In this document: piece after piece, positions 21,471-33,790 of the stretch
Layout: each line of letters starts with the position of its first letter
Numbering within the stretch: the first letter of the stretch is position 1
Source of the DNA: Pogonophryne albipinna
Taxonomy: Eukaryota > Chordata > Actinopteri > Perciformes > Artedidraconidae
Length of the DNA stretch: 64,000 nucleotides
NCBI GenBank assembly: GCA_028583405.1
Contig: CM053251.1
Span: 1,485,594-1,549,593 of the forward strand
Reading direction: 5' to 3'
The notes under the pieces: generated by a model
Seen by the model: only the letters and a program-made list of their open reading frames with translations
Told to the model about the DNA's origin: nothing
Database searches by the model: none
Made by a program: the position numbers and the translations under genes

Positions 21471-22088
21471 TCAGTGTCTATTCTTTGTATATTTACTGCA
21501 GTTGTTCATGTATACCAGTAGTCTGATACAATATGTACAGTTTGAAAGGGTGTTAAATGAAATGTGGTGATGATTAATGGTTTTTGTGTTATTGTAATAG
21601 CAGTTAAAACAGGACCGGTCAAATTTGACCGCGAACACCAAAGTAGGGGGGGAAACGAAGACAATAGGAGGGTTAATGCACCATCTGATATAGGTTTCAA
21701 GAGGAACGATAGCTCCCATAGCACAACACATCACATAAAGCAGACATGGAGGCCGACAGTAGCCTGCTTGTCTTCCTCTGTGTTTACATGCTGGCTTCCT
21801 GTGTCCCAGTTAATCAGGAGATCTGGGTGTCTGCCTGGCTCAACGCTGGATAGAAGGAATAGACTAAACTCCTGGAGGAGTAAGCCTCTGTGTTATTCAT
21901 AATCACAGTCGTGGAATAACAAACTACCATCCTAAATTATACAAAGGGCCAGACTAGCTGCTCATTATCCGGCGTGTAGTGAAAGAAGACATGACTGCAT
22001 GCAGGGAAAATGTCTTACTTTCATTCACATGTTCTCCCAAACAGTGAGGTTTGAAAGAAAGTTTTTATTTAAGAAAACTTCTTACAGG
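21471..22088. other. MITE right-end remnant and unassigned sequence
   Basis: The right end of the CCCTCC-type MITE is at 21657-21676 (see 19363-19575). Nothing else recognised. Confidence 0.35.
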
Positions 22089-22096
22089 TCCACCAG

Positions 22097-23242
22097 CAAA
22101 GGCGGGAAGTACTGGAGTACAAATACTTTGTTACTGTAATTAAGTACATGTTTCTGGTATCAGTACTTTACTCCACGACTTTTTACTTTTACTTCTTACA
22201 TGTTGAACCCAAATACCTGTACTTTCTACTTCTTACATGTTGAACACAAATACCTGTACTTTCTACTTCTTACATGTTGAACACAAATACCTGTACTTTC
22301 TACTTCTTACATGTTGAACCCAAATACCTGTACTTTCTACTTCTTACATGTTGAACACAAATACCTGTACTTTCTACTTCTTACATGTTGAACACAAATA
22401 CCTGTACTTTCTACTTCTTACATGTTGAACCCAAATACCTGTACTTTCTACTTCTTACATGTTGAACACAAATACCTGTACTTTCTACTTCTTACATGTT
22501 GAACACAAATACCTGTACTTTCTACTTCTTACATGTTGAACACAAATACCTGTACTTTCTACTTCTTACATGTTGAACACAAATACCTGTACTTTCTACT
22601 TCTTACATTTTGAACACAAATACCTGTACTTTCTACTTCTTACATTTTGAACACAAATACCTGTACTTTCTACTTCTTACATGTTGAACCCAAATACCTG
22701 TACTTTCTACTTCTTACATTTTGAACACAAATACCTGTACTTTCTACTTCTTACATTTTGAACACAAATACCTGTACTTTCTACTTCTTACATGTTGAAC
22801 TCAAATACCTGTACTTTCTACTTCTCTCATTTCCCAAACAGCTGGTTCCTTTAGTCTGAATGTGTGTTTGGTGGCGTGATCATTATTCTTTAGAGTCATT
22901 GCGTGCCTATTGATTTGAACACGATCCGTGTATCCATCATTTCCTGGTCTTCTCTAAAGAAGAGGGACCAATGGAAACGTTGTCATGTTGCCGTTGTTCA
23001 GCATGGAAACATTCATTAGCTAACAATGACATTATTGTTCTATTAATATAAAGGGAGGTCAGGTACTCTTTAAAACAGCTGCTAGTTATGGGTACTTTTT
23101 ACTGAAGTACATTTCAAAGCCTCTTTACTTTCACTTGAGAAAAGAAGTTTAGTCAGTACTTCTACTTTTACCAGAGTATTTCTAAACACGAGTATCTGTA
23201 CTTCTACTTGAGTAAAGGATGTGTGTACTTTTGCCATCTCTG
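22097..23242 (+). mobile_element. hAT-like element B2 with internal 37-bp minisatellite
   Basis: It is flanked by perfect 8-bp TSDs TCCACCAG at 22089-22096 and 23243-23250. It starts 'caaaggcgggaagtactgga' and ends 'cttttgccatctctg'. Family blocks 'gtactttactcca', 'ccaaacagctggttccttta', 'cgatccgtgtatccatcat' and 'agaagagggaccaatggaaa' are shared with B1, B3 and B4. It has no transposase. The 8-bp TSD and CAGAG-type ends of the family point to hAT. Confidence 0.85.
22187..22825 (+). repeat. 37-bp minisatellite in B2, about 17 units
   Basis: Same unit as in B1 on the opposite strand (core 'aaatacctgtactttctact'). Variants alternate 'gaacccaaat', 'gaacacaaat' and 'acattttgaac'. Confidence 0.95.
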
Positions 23243-23250
23243 TCCACCAG

Positions 23251-23735
23251 TAATCTTCTGTCTGTCTTCTCAAACCAGCAACTCCACATGCCAATTATTT
23301 TCAACATTGATCTCCTGAATCTCAGTAAGTGCTGGCTATCTTAATTTACTTTTTCACCAGTGTCCAGCTGTCTCCTCGCTCGCTGACTTATCGAGCAGAT
23401 TGCAAAAATAATGGCATCCGCTGATCTCGGGCTTTGTGCTGAGATTTGTCTTGCAGATTCCACGGATGATTATTTAGCGAGGAGGAGGTCAGGGCGTGCG
23501 TCGGCTTGTCTGCCTGTCGCTGAACTGTGTGGCATTTTGTGTTTGCTTTTGTCTCTTCTTGTGTACGTCTGAGCGAATCTGGAGGAGGATCTCCCATCAT
23601 TCCTCATTTTGCCTATTTGAGATGAAGGCTTCCTGTGCTTGTGGGAGGGGGGGGGGCATTGGGTTCATATCTATATGGACCTTTTCAGACATTACTAGTC
23701 GAACCAATGACATCATCTGAGTTTAAGGATGATCA
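23251..23735. other. No recognised gene
   Basis: Mixed composition with a G-run near 23645. No supported feature. Confidence 0.35.
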
Positions 23736-24018
23736 TTGGCACGCAGGACTGGGACTACACATCAGCCCGGGACTCTCGACTGGCCCACTTCGGTACAGCC
23801 GGCCCACCTCGGTACCGCAAGTCAATACCGCTAGTAAATTGTGGACGGGGGGGGTGCTAGTGACTTATCCGACCTTCCCACATCGTCCGACCGGCCCACT
23901 TCAGTACAGGCCCATCAGGATTCGTCCCGAACGTCCCGATGGCCAGTCCGCCCCTGTTGGCCAGTCCGCCCCTGTTGGCCAGTCCGCCCCTGTTGGCACG
24001 TCCGCCCCTGTTGGCACA
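23736..24018. mobile_element. hAT-like MITE copy 2 with amplified 18-bp terminus
   Basis: The element body 23744-23956 is similar to 2449-2671. The 8-bp TSD TTGGCACG is at 23736-23743, and an identical copy is at 23993-24000. Between the body and that TSD are two copies of an 18-bp unit TTGGCCAGTCCGCCCCTG (23957-23974, 23975-23992). The TSD copy is then followed by TCCGCCCCTG and TTGGCACA. The terminal ten bases plus TSD-like sequence have therefore been repeated. Confidence 0.75.
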
Positions 24019-24149
24019 TCATGCTTCCTGTCAACAAAACATTAGTTAGTGATAAAGGCAAACTGCAAAAAGAATCGTATTTTCTTGGATAAATCTGCTA
24101 TTATTTTCCTTTATATAATCTGTTGTTTCACCTTGTTAACTTGAAGTCT

Positions 24150-24360
24150 GCTGTTACACAACCCAAACTCATTCAACTTATCAACGTTTTCCCTGGTTGT
24201 GATATCTCGTTTTAACAGTTACTTATATCATGTTATTTTTAATTGTATTATCTTTGTGTGAATCTGTACCGTCCTGTTTTTCGCTCTCACTCTGTTGCTG
24301 CTCTAAACTCCTGAATTTCCCTCACTGGATAAATAAAGGTCCATATTATCTTATTTAATT
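24150..24360 (+). repeat. LINE 3' tail relic
   Basis: The stretch ends 'cctgaatttccctcactgga' and 'taaataaaggt', followed by ATTATCTTATTT, the pattern of a fish LINE 3' end with an AATAAA-type signal. Part of it (24197-24252, 'gttgtgatatctcgttttaa') recurs at 26109-26164. Confidence 0.5.
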
Positions 24361-25079
24361 GGATATATGGAGTGTATTCTTGATAGTAATCTCAATATTT
24401 TGCTCAGATTGAGTCAAAATAAATGTAATAATGACACATCCATTTATTTTTCCTGGAATTATGAAAGCAGTGATGTGTTGCTTTAAAAAAACTCATCTCA
24501 AACTTGTTTTCATGGGAGGGAAGGAGGAGTTCTGACTCTGACATAGTGTTCATAATTTATGTAATGATTACTTTATTTTGTTTTGTTTTAGATGAGAAAA
24601 TACTTGATTTTACAGAATAACTACACTATACAAATCATACACGGCAGTGGTTGAATTTGATTGACACCCAACATCCATTGATGTATCTAAAAACATGAGC
24701 TCCTGTCCGTTTTCTTATTATTCAAGCTGCAAATATTTCTGTACTTTTGTATTGATGTTTGGCTTAGTGTGCAACTCATGCTAAAACAAATTCCTCTTTT
24801 ATGCCATCCTGCTAAAGTGGGGGTCAACACATGCAATATGTCATGCTTGAAAACATGTATTTGACACTTACTGTCACTGGCTGGTAGCCGCCTATAGGTA
24901 TATATATGTATGACTAAATTCTTTCCACTTTTTATAAAATGTACTTTTGTGTAGAATGCTTTGGGACGGATGTATAACTTTTGTGTTATCATAAAGGTAT
25001 GAGCTAAAAGGAGATTGGTGATATTAACAAAATAACTCTTAACACCGCCTATTTAATAATGTTGAAGTGTCCATTTGAA

Positions 25080-25118
<39 letters not shown>

Positions 25119-25269
25119 CGAATTCTCTAAACCAACATGTTTTTGACCCGGCGATGACATCCATTAGAGGAACTCTCAGAGTGAAAGACTCCCTGGTTGA
25201 TCCTGACATCCATTTTACTTTCAGTTCAGGTATGTGGCACTCCACACTGGGTTGTTAAAGAGGGGTTTT

Positions 25270-25315
<46 letters not shown>

Positions 25316-26166
25316 TTGATAGGGATTTCTGTTTTTTACCTACCCTCTCGTTGCGCTCTGCTGCTTCTTTGTGTGCTGAGAGGAGGCAGCGATGGAGGGG
25401 AAACCAAAAGAGAGGAGGTGGTGTTGGTGGTGGTGGTGGGGGGTCCAGCTCTCAACCACTTCAACACATTCAACAGAAAGCTCTCACTGCTCTCGGACAA
25501 GAAGAAAATCCTTTATGTGAACCGTCATGTATAACGCTGAGCACTATACTGAAGTTATGTTTGGTATTTTACAACAGGGAGACAGTAGTGATGAAGAGGA
25601 GACACCTTAGTTTAGACAGTGGCTGTACAGCACCAAATGTCCTTTTTTTGTTCTATTTGCTAAATTGCTGAATATGTGCATTAGGCAGAGCTGTGGAAAA
25701 ATGGTTAATAGCCTTAATATAATAATCATATGCCACACCAGTGACATCTCAATCCCTTTTACTTACAGTATTTCTTCAATCTGGGTAAAACGTAGTACTG
25801 GTGTCATATTTACTGTATAGCGACAGGGTAGCATCCCTTGCATCAAAAGCGAATAGGTTTCTAGTTAAAATAGATCCTTTTCATCTTAACTTCTACGGAG
25901 GAAGCTCCTTAATTCATCCTCTGTTAGGTTTTTCAGTATTTTACGATTCAGTAGTTGTGCACCTGCACACACACATGGTTCGAAACCAACACACACAGTC
26001 CTATATCGTGTTTACATCCCTGAGTACACAGTATTAAGTTATCTATTTTTGCTGCCATGAGTGTTTATTAGCAACAAAGAAGACTGCAAATATCAATGTG
26101 TTACCTTGTTGTGATATCTCGTTTTAACAGTTACTTATATAATGTTATTTTTTAATTGTATTATCC
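24361..26166. other. Mostly unique sequence with three small tracts
   Basis: It contains (AC)n at 25083-25116, (GT)n at 25272-25312 and a GTGGTG-rich patch near 25420-25440. Frames across these are low-complexity. 26105-26166 duplicates part of the LINE tail at 24197-24252. No host exon is identified. Confidence 0.45.
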
Positions 26167-26420
26167 TTAAAGGTCCCATGTCATGGCCATTTCTACTGAT
26201 CATATTTCCATTGTTGAGGTCTACTAGAATAGATTTACATTGTTCAATGTTCCAAACTCACATTGGTTTCTCATACAGCATCTCTGTATAGTATGTGTAT
26301 TCACTCTCTGTCCTAAAAGGCTTGTTGGAGCTTTCATTTCAATGTGAAGTCGTAATAACAGTATGGGCTGCGCAACCAGCTCCGATTTGTGTGTTTCAAG
26401 GTATAATGGACACTGTCTAA
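26167..26420. repeat. TTAA-ended repeat fragment, TTAAAGGTCCCATGTC
   Basis: It starts at a TTAA with the AAAGGTCCC-type terminus. No right end is seen before the (AC)n tract at 26459-26493. A complementary-type end 'gacatggcacctttag' lies at 30230-30244, so the partner may be distant or unrelated. Confidence 0.4.
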
Positions 26421-26456
26421 CATTTCTGAGCCTGTGTGTGTGTGATTGTCGCATGT

Positions 26457-26496
<40 letters not shown>

Positions 26497-26499
26497 TCA

Positions 26500-26960
26500 G
26501 CTGAAGCTCCTCTGCTGTGTGTGCACGCCTTCGGCTCTGCTAGCTTCCTGTTTATCTTCCAGCAGAACCTGTTGCAAGCAGCTCACTAATTGCCATGGGA
26601 CGGTGCCAAGCTCTCCAGTGACAGATGTTTCGGCTGGATGGTGGCTAATGAAGATCAGCTGGAAAACATCCATTGGACTATCCTCCGGAGGGCTCCCATG
26701 ATTCATTATGCCTGTGTTCATGCCAGAGGCCACTGGATCCACATTATCAGCCAGCACAGATCCCGGTAAATGTGAAGGCTTAGCCATGCAATGAGCTGAA
26801 GACTCCGTATTTAGATGATTAGTTTGTTATTGACACATTTTGTATTCAGTGGAAGCAATATTGTCTTTTAATTAGCCGGTCAATGTTGTTATTGGTTTTC
26901 AAATTAACAGCCTTAAGCATTTAATGACATCCATCCACTGCTGGGGGAAAACAAACATGG
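26500..26960. other. Unique block, candidate conserved non-coding element
   Basis: Non-repetitive. It contains homeodomain-type words ('cactaattgcc', 'tggctaatgaag', 'cttttaattagcc') and has long open frames on both strands at 26497-26787. Openness on both strands without a recognised protein is seen in conserved non-coding DNA and also by chance. Conservation cannot be seen from here. Confidence 0.22.
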
Positions 26961-27760
26961 TTTAATTTCCAAACTGTCTGAGATGGCTAAAAGTGAAGTG
27001 TTACTTAACGTTGTAATCAATTTATGTTTTTTAATTAATTTATCCTCATTAAGTCCAGTTATATTGTGAATTCTCCATAATATACTCGACAAAATGTTCC
27101 ACTAGCAGTTCTTTTACCAGACAATGCCAAAGCTAAACTTAATCTTAAAGGTTTTTATTGACCTCACGTTGTATATCTGGCAAACAGAATTATTTAATAT
27201 CAACAAAATTAAGGTCTAACACTTCATAAAGTCTTACTCTAAAGGCATGTTGTATAAAATGCACGATATGTAACTTTACGTTGCTGGCTTTATCCATTAG
27301 TTCTGTATCAGGCGGATATCTGCAAAAGATGTCTTTTTTGTGTATTCAAGGGTGGGTGATACTTTTATATTGGTATATATGGTTTAGCAATACAATATGT
27401 TTCTACGTTGAAAGGGTAAAGTGTGTTGAATGCATATTTTGTCTTCTTTAACAGTTTAGTGACAATCCTATGATGATGAATAATTGGACAAAGGAGCTTT
27501 AAAGTATCATTTAAAGCTATAGCAGTTGAACCAATCAGACGGTGGATCATCAGTTGAATACCTCCTTCTAGAAAAGGATATTTTATTATTTTTGTAGAGC
27601 TGAGTTTAACAAATCTGGACTGTTTTTCTAGGCTATTCAGTGTCCTTGTGAAACATATCTGGGACATTCATACTCACCCTACTGAGAGGAACTCTTACTA
27701 AAACACACATTAATGGCAAATAAATTCATGGCCTTCTTTTTCTTTTCCCATTTCACACCA
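26961..27760. other. No recognised gene
   Basis: AT-rich. The 100-codon minus frame at 27365-27667 has no recognised domain. Confidence 0.35.
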
Positions 27761-28150
27761 GCTCATTAGTCCTCATTATTATCACCGGTGGTTAGCGAGG
27801 TGACGCGGCCGCCATACAGACGGCACTCAAACCGGACAGCTTCAATAACTGTCAGAGCTCCACGAGCGCAGCATGTATGCTAATCACCCCAGAGAATACA
27901 GCCAATTGATTCTAATTGGTTTGCTTCCAATGGCGGAGAGGCGGCCGAGGGGTTACTCTCAAGGTTTCGGCTGAATGGAAGCAGGTCTAATCCAGCACAC
28001 AATGAGGCATATGGGACTGTGTCTTTTGCAAATCTGTGTGCAGAATGAGGACTAAAGTCTGAGGTTCTCTTCTCTAAGGGTGAGCGCTGAATGGCTGGGA
28101 GTGGCCTGGGAGCATAATTGACGCGCTGCCTTCCTGCTGGCGTGTAAAAC
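27761..28150. other. Unique block, candidate regulatory element
   Basis: A GC-moderate, complex stretch with 'gctcattagtcctcattatt', 'ccaattgattctaattggtt' (inverted homeodomain-type sites) and 'tcttttgcaaatctg' (octamer-like). The minus frame 27880-28164 lacks any recognised family. Confidence 0.22.
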
Positions 28151-28239
28151 ATGAATTCATTCATTATGGGTTGGTTAAAAAAAGAGTCAAAAGGAGAGTA
28201 TCAGACAGATGTGGATCGATTATTGGGTTGTTGCTCAAT

Positions 28240-28400
28240 GATTAGAAAGACAGATACACGTAAAGGTACAACACATGTTCAGGTTAAAGTGTACAAAATG
28301 TTTGTTGTTTTCTTTGTATTGTTTCTGTTCTGATTTCATTTCATTCTTTGAGCATTAGGAAAAGCGCTATACAAATCCCATGTATTATTATTATTAAAAA
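28240..28400 (+). repeat. LINE 3' tail relic with (TTA)n end
   Basis: 'gaaaagcgctatacaaatcc' followed by ATTATTATTATT is the 3' terminus of a fish LINE. 5' limit uncertain. Confidence 0.45.
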
Positions 28401-28639
28401 AATGATCTTGAAACAGTGGCTACTTTATTCAACCAGTATCCCAAAGGTTTTTAATATAATAAAGAATGCATTCTCCATATTTTATTGTTAGCACAAATGC
28501 TCAAAAACCATTTCCATTTAGGCTGAGTTCCAGCTGGTTATAGCAATGTTTCAACGAATAAGGGGGCTTCAGTAATCTGAGCATGTTCCTGCTTCTGCTA
28601 ACAACTTTAAATACAAACTAGTTAACTACAAATCTAATT

Positions 28640-28705
28640 AAAATCACATCTTATTTATGTAGCCCATTGTCACAAAACACAGTTGTCTCAGCAGGCTTTA
28701 CAAGA
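28640..28705 (-). repeat. Short LINE-tail relic, TTGATTG family
   Basis: 'cttatttatgtagcccattg' and 'gttgtctcagcaggcttta' are a diverged piece of the tail seen at 18583-18775. Confidence 0.4.
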
Positions 28706-31372
28706 TCAACATAAAAAGATATGGTAACATTTAATATAATGATAGTTGATAATAAATCACAAGAAAACGATTTGTTCCTTTTGTGTAATAATAAAAATAT
28801 ATGACTTATAGTGAAAACCACCTTGAATGATGGGATAGTAGACTAAAAGCTTTAGGAATCCAAACTATAACATATAATAAGTACCCTGTATTAAGATTGA
28901 TGCAAAACAAGTGAAATTTCACCTTTTTAGAGAGATTTAGCAAAAAAAACACTTCTGGGGTCATTTGGGTGGATTTTCCATATCTCCGGCCCCCCTCGGT
29001 CGATTTTGATGATTGACATCTCTTTCTAACCGTTAGAGCCAATAGAATCGAGGGGAAGTTGGCTACACTCTGGTGGCTATCAAATGATAGCAGCTTTTAT
29101 CAAATGTCAAAGTGACACAGACACATTGGATGAACCTTCAGCTGCGTTTTTATCGTTTTAATGCCATTGAACACGACTTTTGATCAGAATAACAGCTAAG
29201 GTGAGACGAATGCTCCGTAATGCTACTTGTTGTGATGTCTGTGTTTGCTTCCCCTGTCGCGAGTTCTGATCGCTCAGTGATGATACGAATACTTATAGAA
29301 TCTGTGGGATCTCAGCTTTAATCGGATATCTTGTATGTGCAGTTACGATAAGTAATAAGGGTATTTTTACCTTGAGTTCTGTGCTAAGTGCGTTTGCATT
29401 TTTTCCGCTCAGGGCTCATTTAGACGCTTCTTGTGAGACTTGTGCTTTGTTTCGGTAAAAATTGTTCGTATCTTCAGTTAGCTGAGTTTCTTACCGTTAA
29501 GTGAGTATGACACATTAATAGGTTTTTAAATATTAAGATGCCCTGAGACACAGTTTTGTGAAAAAACTCCCCGCAGCCCCCTCTACAGGGGGCTCTCGGG
29601 CTTAACATGCTAATAAACACAAATAGACCAACATTGGAAGAAAACTAGACACGCTACAAAATCTAAATATTTATGAAAGAGGATGATCCTTAAATCTATA
29701 GCGATGGAGATGTTGGTCCACCACTGGTCACAAAATGCAATCTTAATATGTTCTATAGTCATATTTGATAGGAGATACATATGTGCATGGTCCCCAGAGG
29801 ATGAGCCCTATCTTTGCTTCTAGTAGCGCCACCATTTGTGGTTTTGTGTTAAACGTCTCAATAACTACTGCATATGTGTCCATTACATTTGGTACACACA
29901 TAAATGTCCTCTTTGGGAGGAATTGCAATGCCAAATAATCAAGTGTCTGTGTTTTTTTGTTTGCCGTCTGTCCGAACAAGGCCTGATTCTTCCAATATCT
30001 CCTACTGCCAGAAACTCCGAATGATTTAGTTTCTGCTATTTGCTCTGGCACAACAGCAACTTTTTTCAGTTTTGTGCCATCATGCAGACGAGTATCTTTC
30101 TCTCCAAAATAAATATTATGGCTTACACTGTGAAATACCAATGCAGAGGTCAAGAGCTCAGTCATAAATCTAACAAACTATACCATTACAAAAGTGTAAA
30201 GTCTGGAGAAGCAAGTTAAAAATGAACGACATGGCACCTTTAGATATCCATACAGCTCCTTCAGTCCGTGTCCATACAGATGTTATCCTACCAGCTACAC
30301 ACCAACATCCATAATGACCTCATTCATGCTGATTCCAAAGAGAGAAAAGCCAAGCCGATCTCTCCCAGTTCGTCCATTGTCAGGCGGCTATTAGTGCTCT
30401 GGTTTCCTGAAGAGAGGGTATTGGTTTCCACTGGAAGCCTGGCCTCTGCAGTGCAGGTGCCCCACAGATTCAGTTTCATGCCCTTTATGCGAAGCACTTG
30501 CCATCTGCTTGATCTGACTTTGTAGGCAGGTCTGATGGTTGTGAAATAAATCTTCTGCTCAGCTTTTGTGTGTTATTTCACAGCAAGGAGAGAGCAAACA
30601 GTCAAAGCCGTTGTTTGTGAGTTTCCATGCAGTGAAAACGAGACCTTCCTTCCTTTGTGAATACAAATCTTATTGTCCCATGTTCAACTTCTTTGACCCA
30701 AAAACGGTTGCAGACAAACTATTCCATAGGTACTTTTTTCTCTGAACGGCATCCTTGCACACCCTTACTTGAAAAAATCCCCCTGGTGACAAAAAGCACT
30801 CAGCACTCAGACAGTATTCCAGTAAGAAGACAGAGTTAGCTCGGGAGGAAGATCACGCAAGACACTTCTACTAGGGCAAGGAATTTAAAGCATCCAGCGA
30901 TGTGTACAGCGTCAAGGAGAGCGCCTGGGGGGGGGCGAGATGGATGCCAATCTCCCTGCTGTTTTGTCACGCTGTCAACAGACAAAGCTGCCATGGATAC
31001 CGCTCGTATATTGAGACTGACACTCCTCGCTGTGGGACTTGGGTAAACACAACACGCACCTGTGTGATTGACGCCCAGATGCTTCTGCCTGGTTGCCTGG
31101 CTGCAAACCACATGGCAGAAGTGTGCACTGTACAGACACCTACACTGCCTGGGGAAGATAGCTGACTCAAAGGGATCTCACAGGGGATCTTCAACTTCTT
31201 CATGAGCTGCAGAAACGACGACAATGATGATGATGATTGGCTCTAGTTGCCCCCCTGACGAACTGATCATTCCATCTCACGTAATGGTTCGTCCCACGCA
31301 AAGCAACACCAGCTACAGCAAACTACAGGCGTGATGAATCCCACATGATCCCTCGTTACCTATATGGCCTGG
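28706..31372. other. Unassigned, possibly containing an old repeat
   Basis: 28800-30245 may be one dispersed element, since its right edge carries 'atggcacctttag', similar to AAAGGTCCC-type termini. A minus open frame of 140 codons (29743-30165) has no recognised domain. No host exon is supported in 30246-31372. Confidence 0.3.
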
Positions 31373-31662
31373 ATTTCATGAGTTTATTATTCTGCAGGTT
31401 TCTCCCAGATCAGCTGTATATAGAATACAGAATTAGTTTGTTGCCATGACGGCCTAAACTGGTCACTTTTTTTATTCTGTTGTTTACTTTATTATATATA
31501 TGTGTTGTTGTTGTTGTTTTGTTTTAACCATTTTACTCTGTAGCAGTCTTGTTTACTCAAATGAAAGTGCGCTTATAAATCAAATTGATTATTATTATTA
31601 TTATTATTATTATTATTTCATGAGCTTATTATTCTGCAGGTTTCTCCCAGATCAGCTGTATA
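31373..31662 (+). mobile_element. 5'-truncated LINE insertion with 48-bp target duplication
   Basis: A 48-bp segment at 31373-31420 ('atttcatgag' ... 'cagctgtata') is repeated at 31615-31662 with one difference. Between them is about 194 bp ending 'gcgcttataaatcaaatt' and (ATT)n at 31589-31614, a typical LINE 3' end. The simple tail abuts the right duplication exactly. The TSD is unusually long. Confidence 0.65.
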
Positions 31663-33050
31663 GAATTTGAATGTGTGACATCGTGTAGCATGTCATGTTT
31701 CTCTCTCTGTGCTCTAACAAATTAGATTCAAAATCTCCTTCTCTGCCTATTGTCCAACATAAATACTTGAATTAATAGTTTTCCTGAGCTGGAGTGGCAT
31801 CACTTTAAAAAAAAAAATTGTTATTGAGGCTTCTTAGGGATGAATTTTGACACTAGGGATCAATTTAGCATATAACTGTACTGATTTTCCTTCGATTACA
31901 TGTCGCTAATTAAAGAAAATACAGGCTAAATGTATCATTTATTTTGCCTAGAAAAGGTTGGGGTCTTAGTGTGTCCACCCATGTAAGCAACTGCACTTGT
32001 ATCTTGCTCTATTCTGACCAAATCTGGGTCAGGAAAGTACACACTACTCAACTGTTGAATGTGTCAAGAGAGATAAAGCGTTGACAGTTTAAAATGTCAT
32101 GATTTGTTTCCCTTCAGTATGTATGAGCTTGTTTTGCAGAAAGCTAACGTTAGCCTCAGACTAACAGCTGATGCAGGAGGGCCTGGGGGGCGCAGACAGT
32201 TTGCAGTTGTGTGCCACTTTTCGGTGCATGTTGCAGAGTCAGAAAGAGAGTGTGAAGCTGCTAACTCACCACGCTACAACCCGGCACATAGCAACCATGT
32301 GTTGTTCAGTTTGCATCCTTCTGGAGATGACACAAACTGTCGAACATATGTGCGAAAGGTGCGTGCATCGATAGATTTTAAACATCGCAGTCAACCGCGA
32401 AAAGCAAAAGTAGCGTGGGAAACGCCAGCGCAAACACACATGGACATTGCATCTTCAGCTTGAGGGAAGCAACTTGTCAATGGTGGAATGTTGATGCAAA
32501 AACAAATGTCGGCACTAATTGCTTCTACTGTTGGACGATAACATCGAATTATGTCCAGCGGGGGAGACGTAAATCAGAAATGTTTGGCCTGTAGGGTGTG
32601 TGTTTGTGGTGAGGTGCACAGTTCAACGTCTGTGGGTGCCTCTACTGGCACAGGTACAGTGTGTTTAGCCAGAGTCTGCACATCTCCCTGTTTTCTCCTG
32701 AGGTTCAACCGTAGAGAAAAGATTCTTAAAGTAAACAGACTGTGGCTCGGGTTGAGGGTTCCAGTGTGGTGTCCAATGAAAACAGAGACAGTTTTACTCC
32801 AGTTACACCTGGGAACACTTCACTGTGAACCACAGGCTACTCGTAATGACTTTGTCTCAACAGCTTACTGCGAGCCAAACGTTTGTCTGGCTCACAGACC
32901 TGATAACCTCACAGTGTAAACCAGATGATGTATGTTCAGCAAAAATACCAAGACACGGTCTAACATTTCATACAATTCTACTAGTGTTGTACTGGAACGA
33001 CATAGACACCACTGACCTTTCTTCCACAAGTTCAGTTTTTATTTAGAAGT
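31663..33050. other. No recognised gene
   Basis: Several open frames (up to 122 codons at 32551-32919) lack recognisable domains or splice context. Nothing supported. Confidence 0.35.
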
Positions 33051-33052
33051 TA

Positions 33053-33670
33053 TGGCAACCAGCCAATCAGAGGAAATGTAGAGCAAATGATGAGGCACCT
33101 AAACATTATAAGGCTATCCTGACAGACTATTGCTCAGCTGTTGTGATCCTGAGGTACAATGCATGTCCGTCTAACATTTCACAACTTTTTGACAGCTGTC
33201 GAATAAGTCAAGTCTTATTTAAGTCTTATTTAATGAATCACCCAAAATTAAGTTTTCCTCTCAGTGAGTGTGTTAAGGTTTCAAAAGTATATAAAATAGT
33301 TTTTGTGCATAATCAGTAAGCATGAAGGATGCTAAATTAGACCAGGTAGCTATCAGCCAATCAGAGAAAATGTAGAAGTGACGAAGCACCTAGATTAACA
33401 AGCCTATTGCTCAACAGCTGCTGTGATCCTGACGTACTGCACAATGTGTGTCTAACATATATGCAACAGCTGTTGAGCAAGTCAAGTCTTATTTTATTCT
33501 TATGTAATGACCCACAATAGTGTTTTATTTTCATCTAGTTTTTCAGGTTAAAAAAAGCCGGGTTTAAAAAAAACATTTTAAATCATATTATTTTGTCATT
33601 ATTTGTAAGCATGAACAACTGCAGTCATGTCTGTGGAACAGGAGTAAATGGGCGTCTACCAATCAGAGGG
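33053..33670 (+). repeat. Degenerate tandem duplication, about 300-bp period
   Basis: 'agccaatcagagaaaatgta' near 33355 repeats 'agccaatcagaggaaatgta' near 33060. The following 'ctgttgtgatcctgaggtac' and 'gtctaacat' and 'gtcaagtcttattt' blocks recur at the same spacing. A third start 'accaatcagagg' is at 33658. Each unit contains an inverted repeat, best preserved in copy 2: TTGCTCAACAGCTG (from about 33408) against CAGCTGTTGAGCAA (from about 33467). Confidence 0.65.
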
Positions 33671-33790
33671 TCAGTTGTCCAATCCAAGCCCCTGCAGTCA
33701 ACGTTTCAAAGATACTTAACCCCAAATTGCTCCTGTAGGCATGTCTTAAGTATTGAAGTGGACGCTTTGGATAAAAGTGATAGCTAAATA
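33625..33790 (+). repeat. Decayed tRNA-SINE copy
   Basis: 'caaattgctcctgtaggcat' and 'acgctttggataaaagtgat' followed by 'gctaaataac' match the body and 3' domain of the SINE at 50246. The tRNA-like head is barely recognisable. Confidence 0.4.

Noticed and set aside
21235..21902. Plus-strand frames of about 110 codons
   Set aside because: They cross a short tandem tract and MITE remnants, with no protein family recognised.
29743..30165. 140-codon minus-strand frame
   Set aside because: No recognised domain or splice context, and the region may be an old dispersed repeat. Not reported as a gene.
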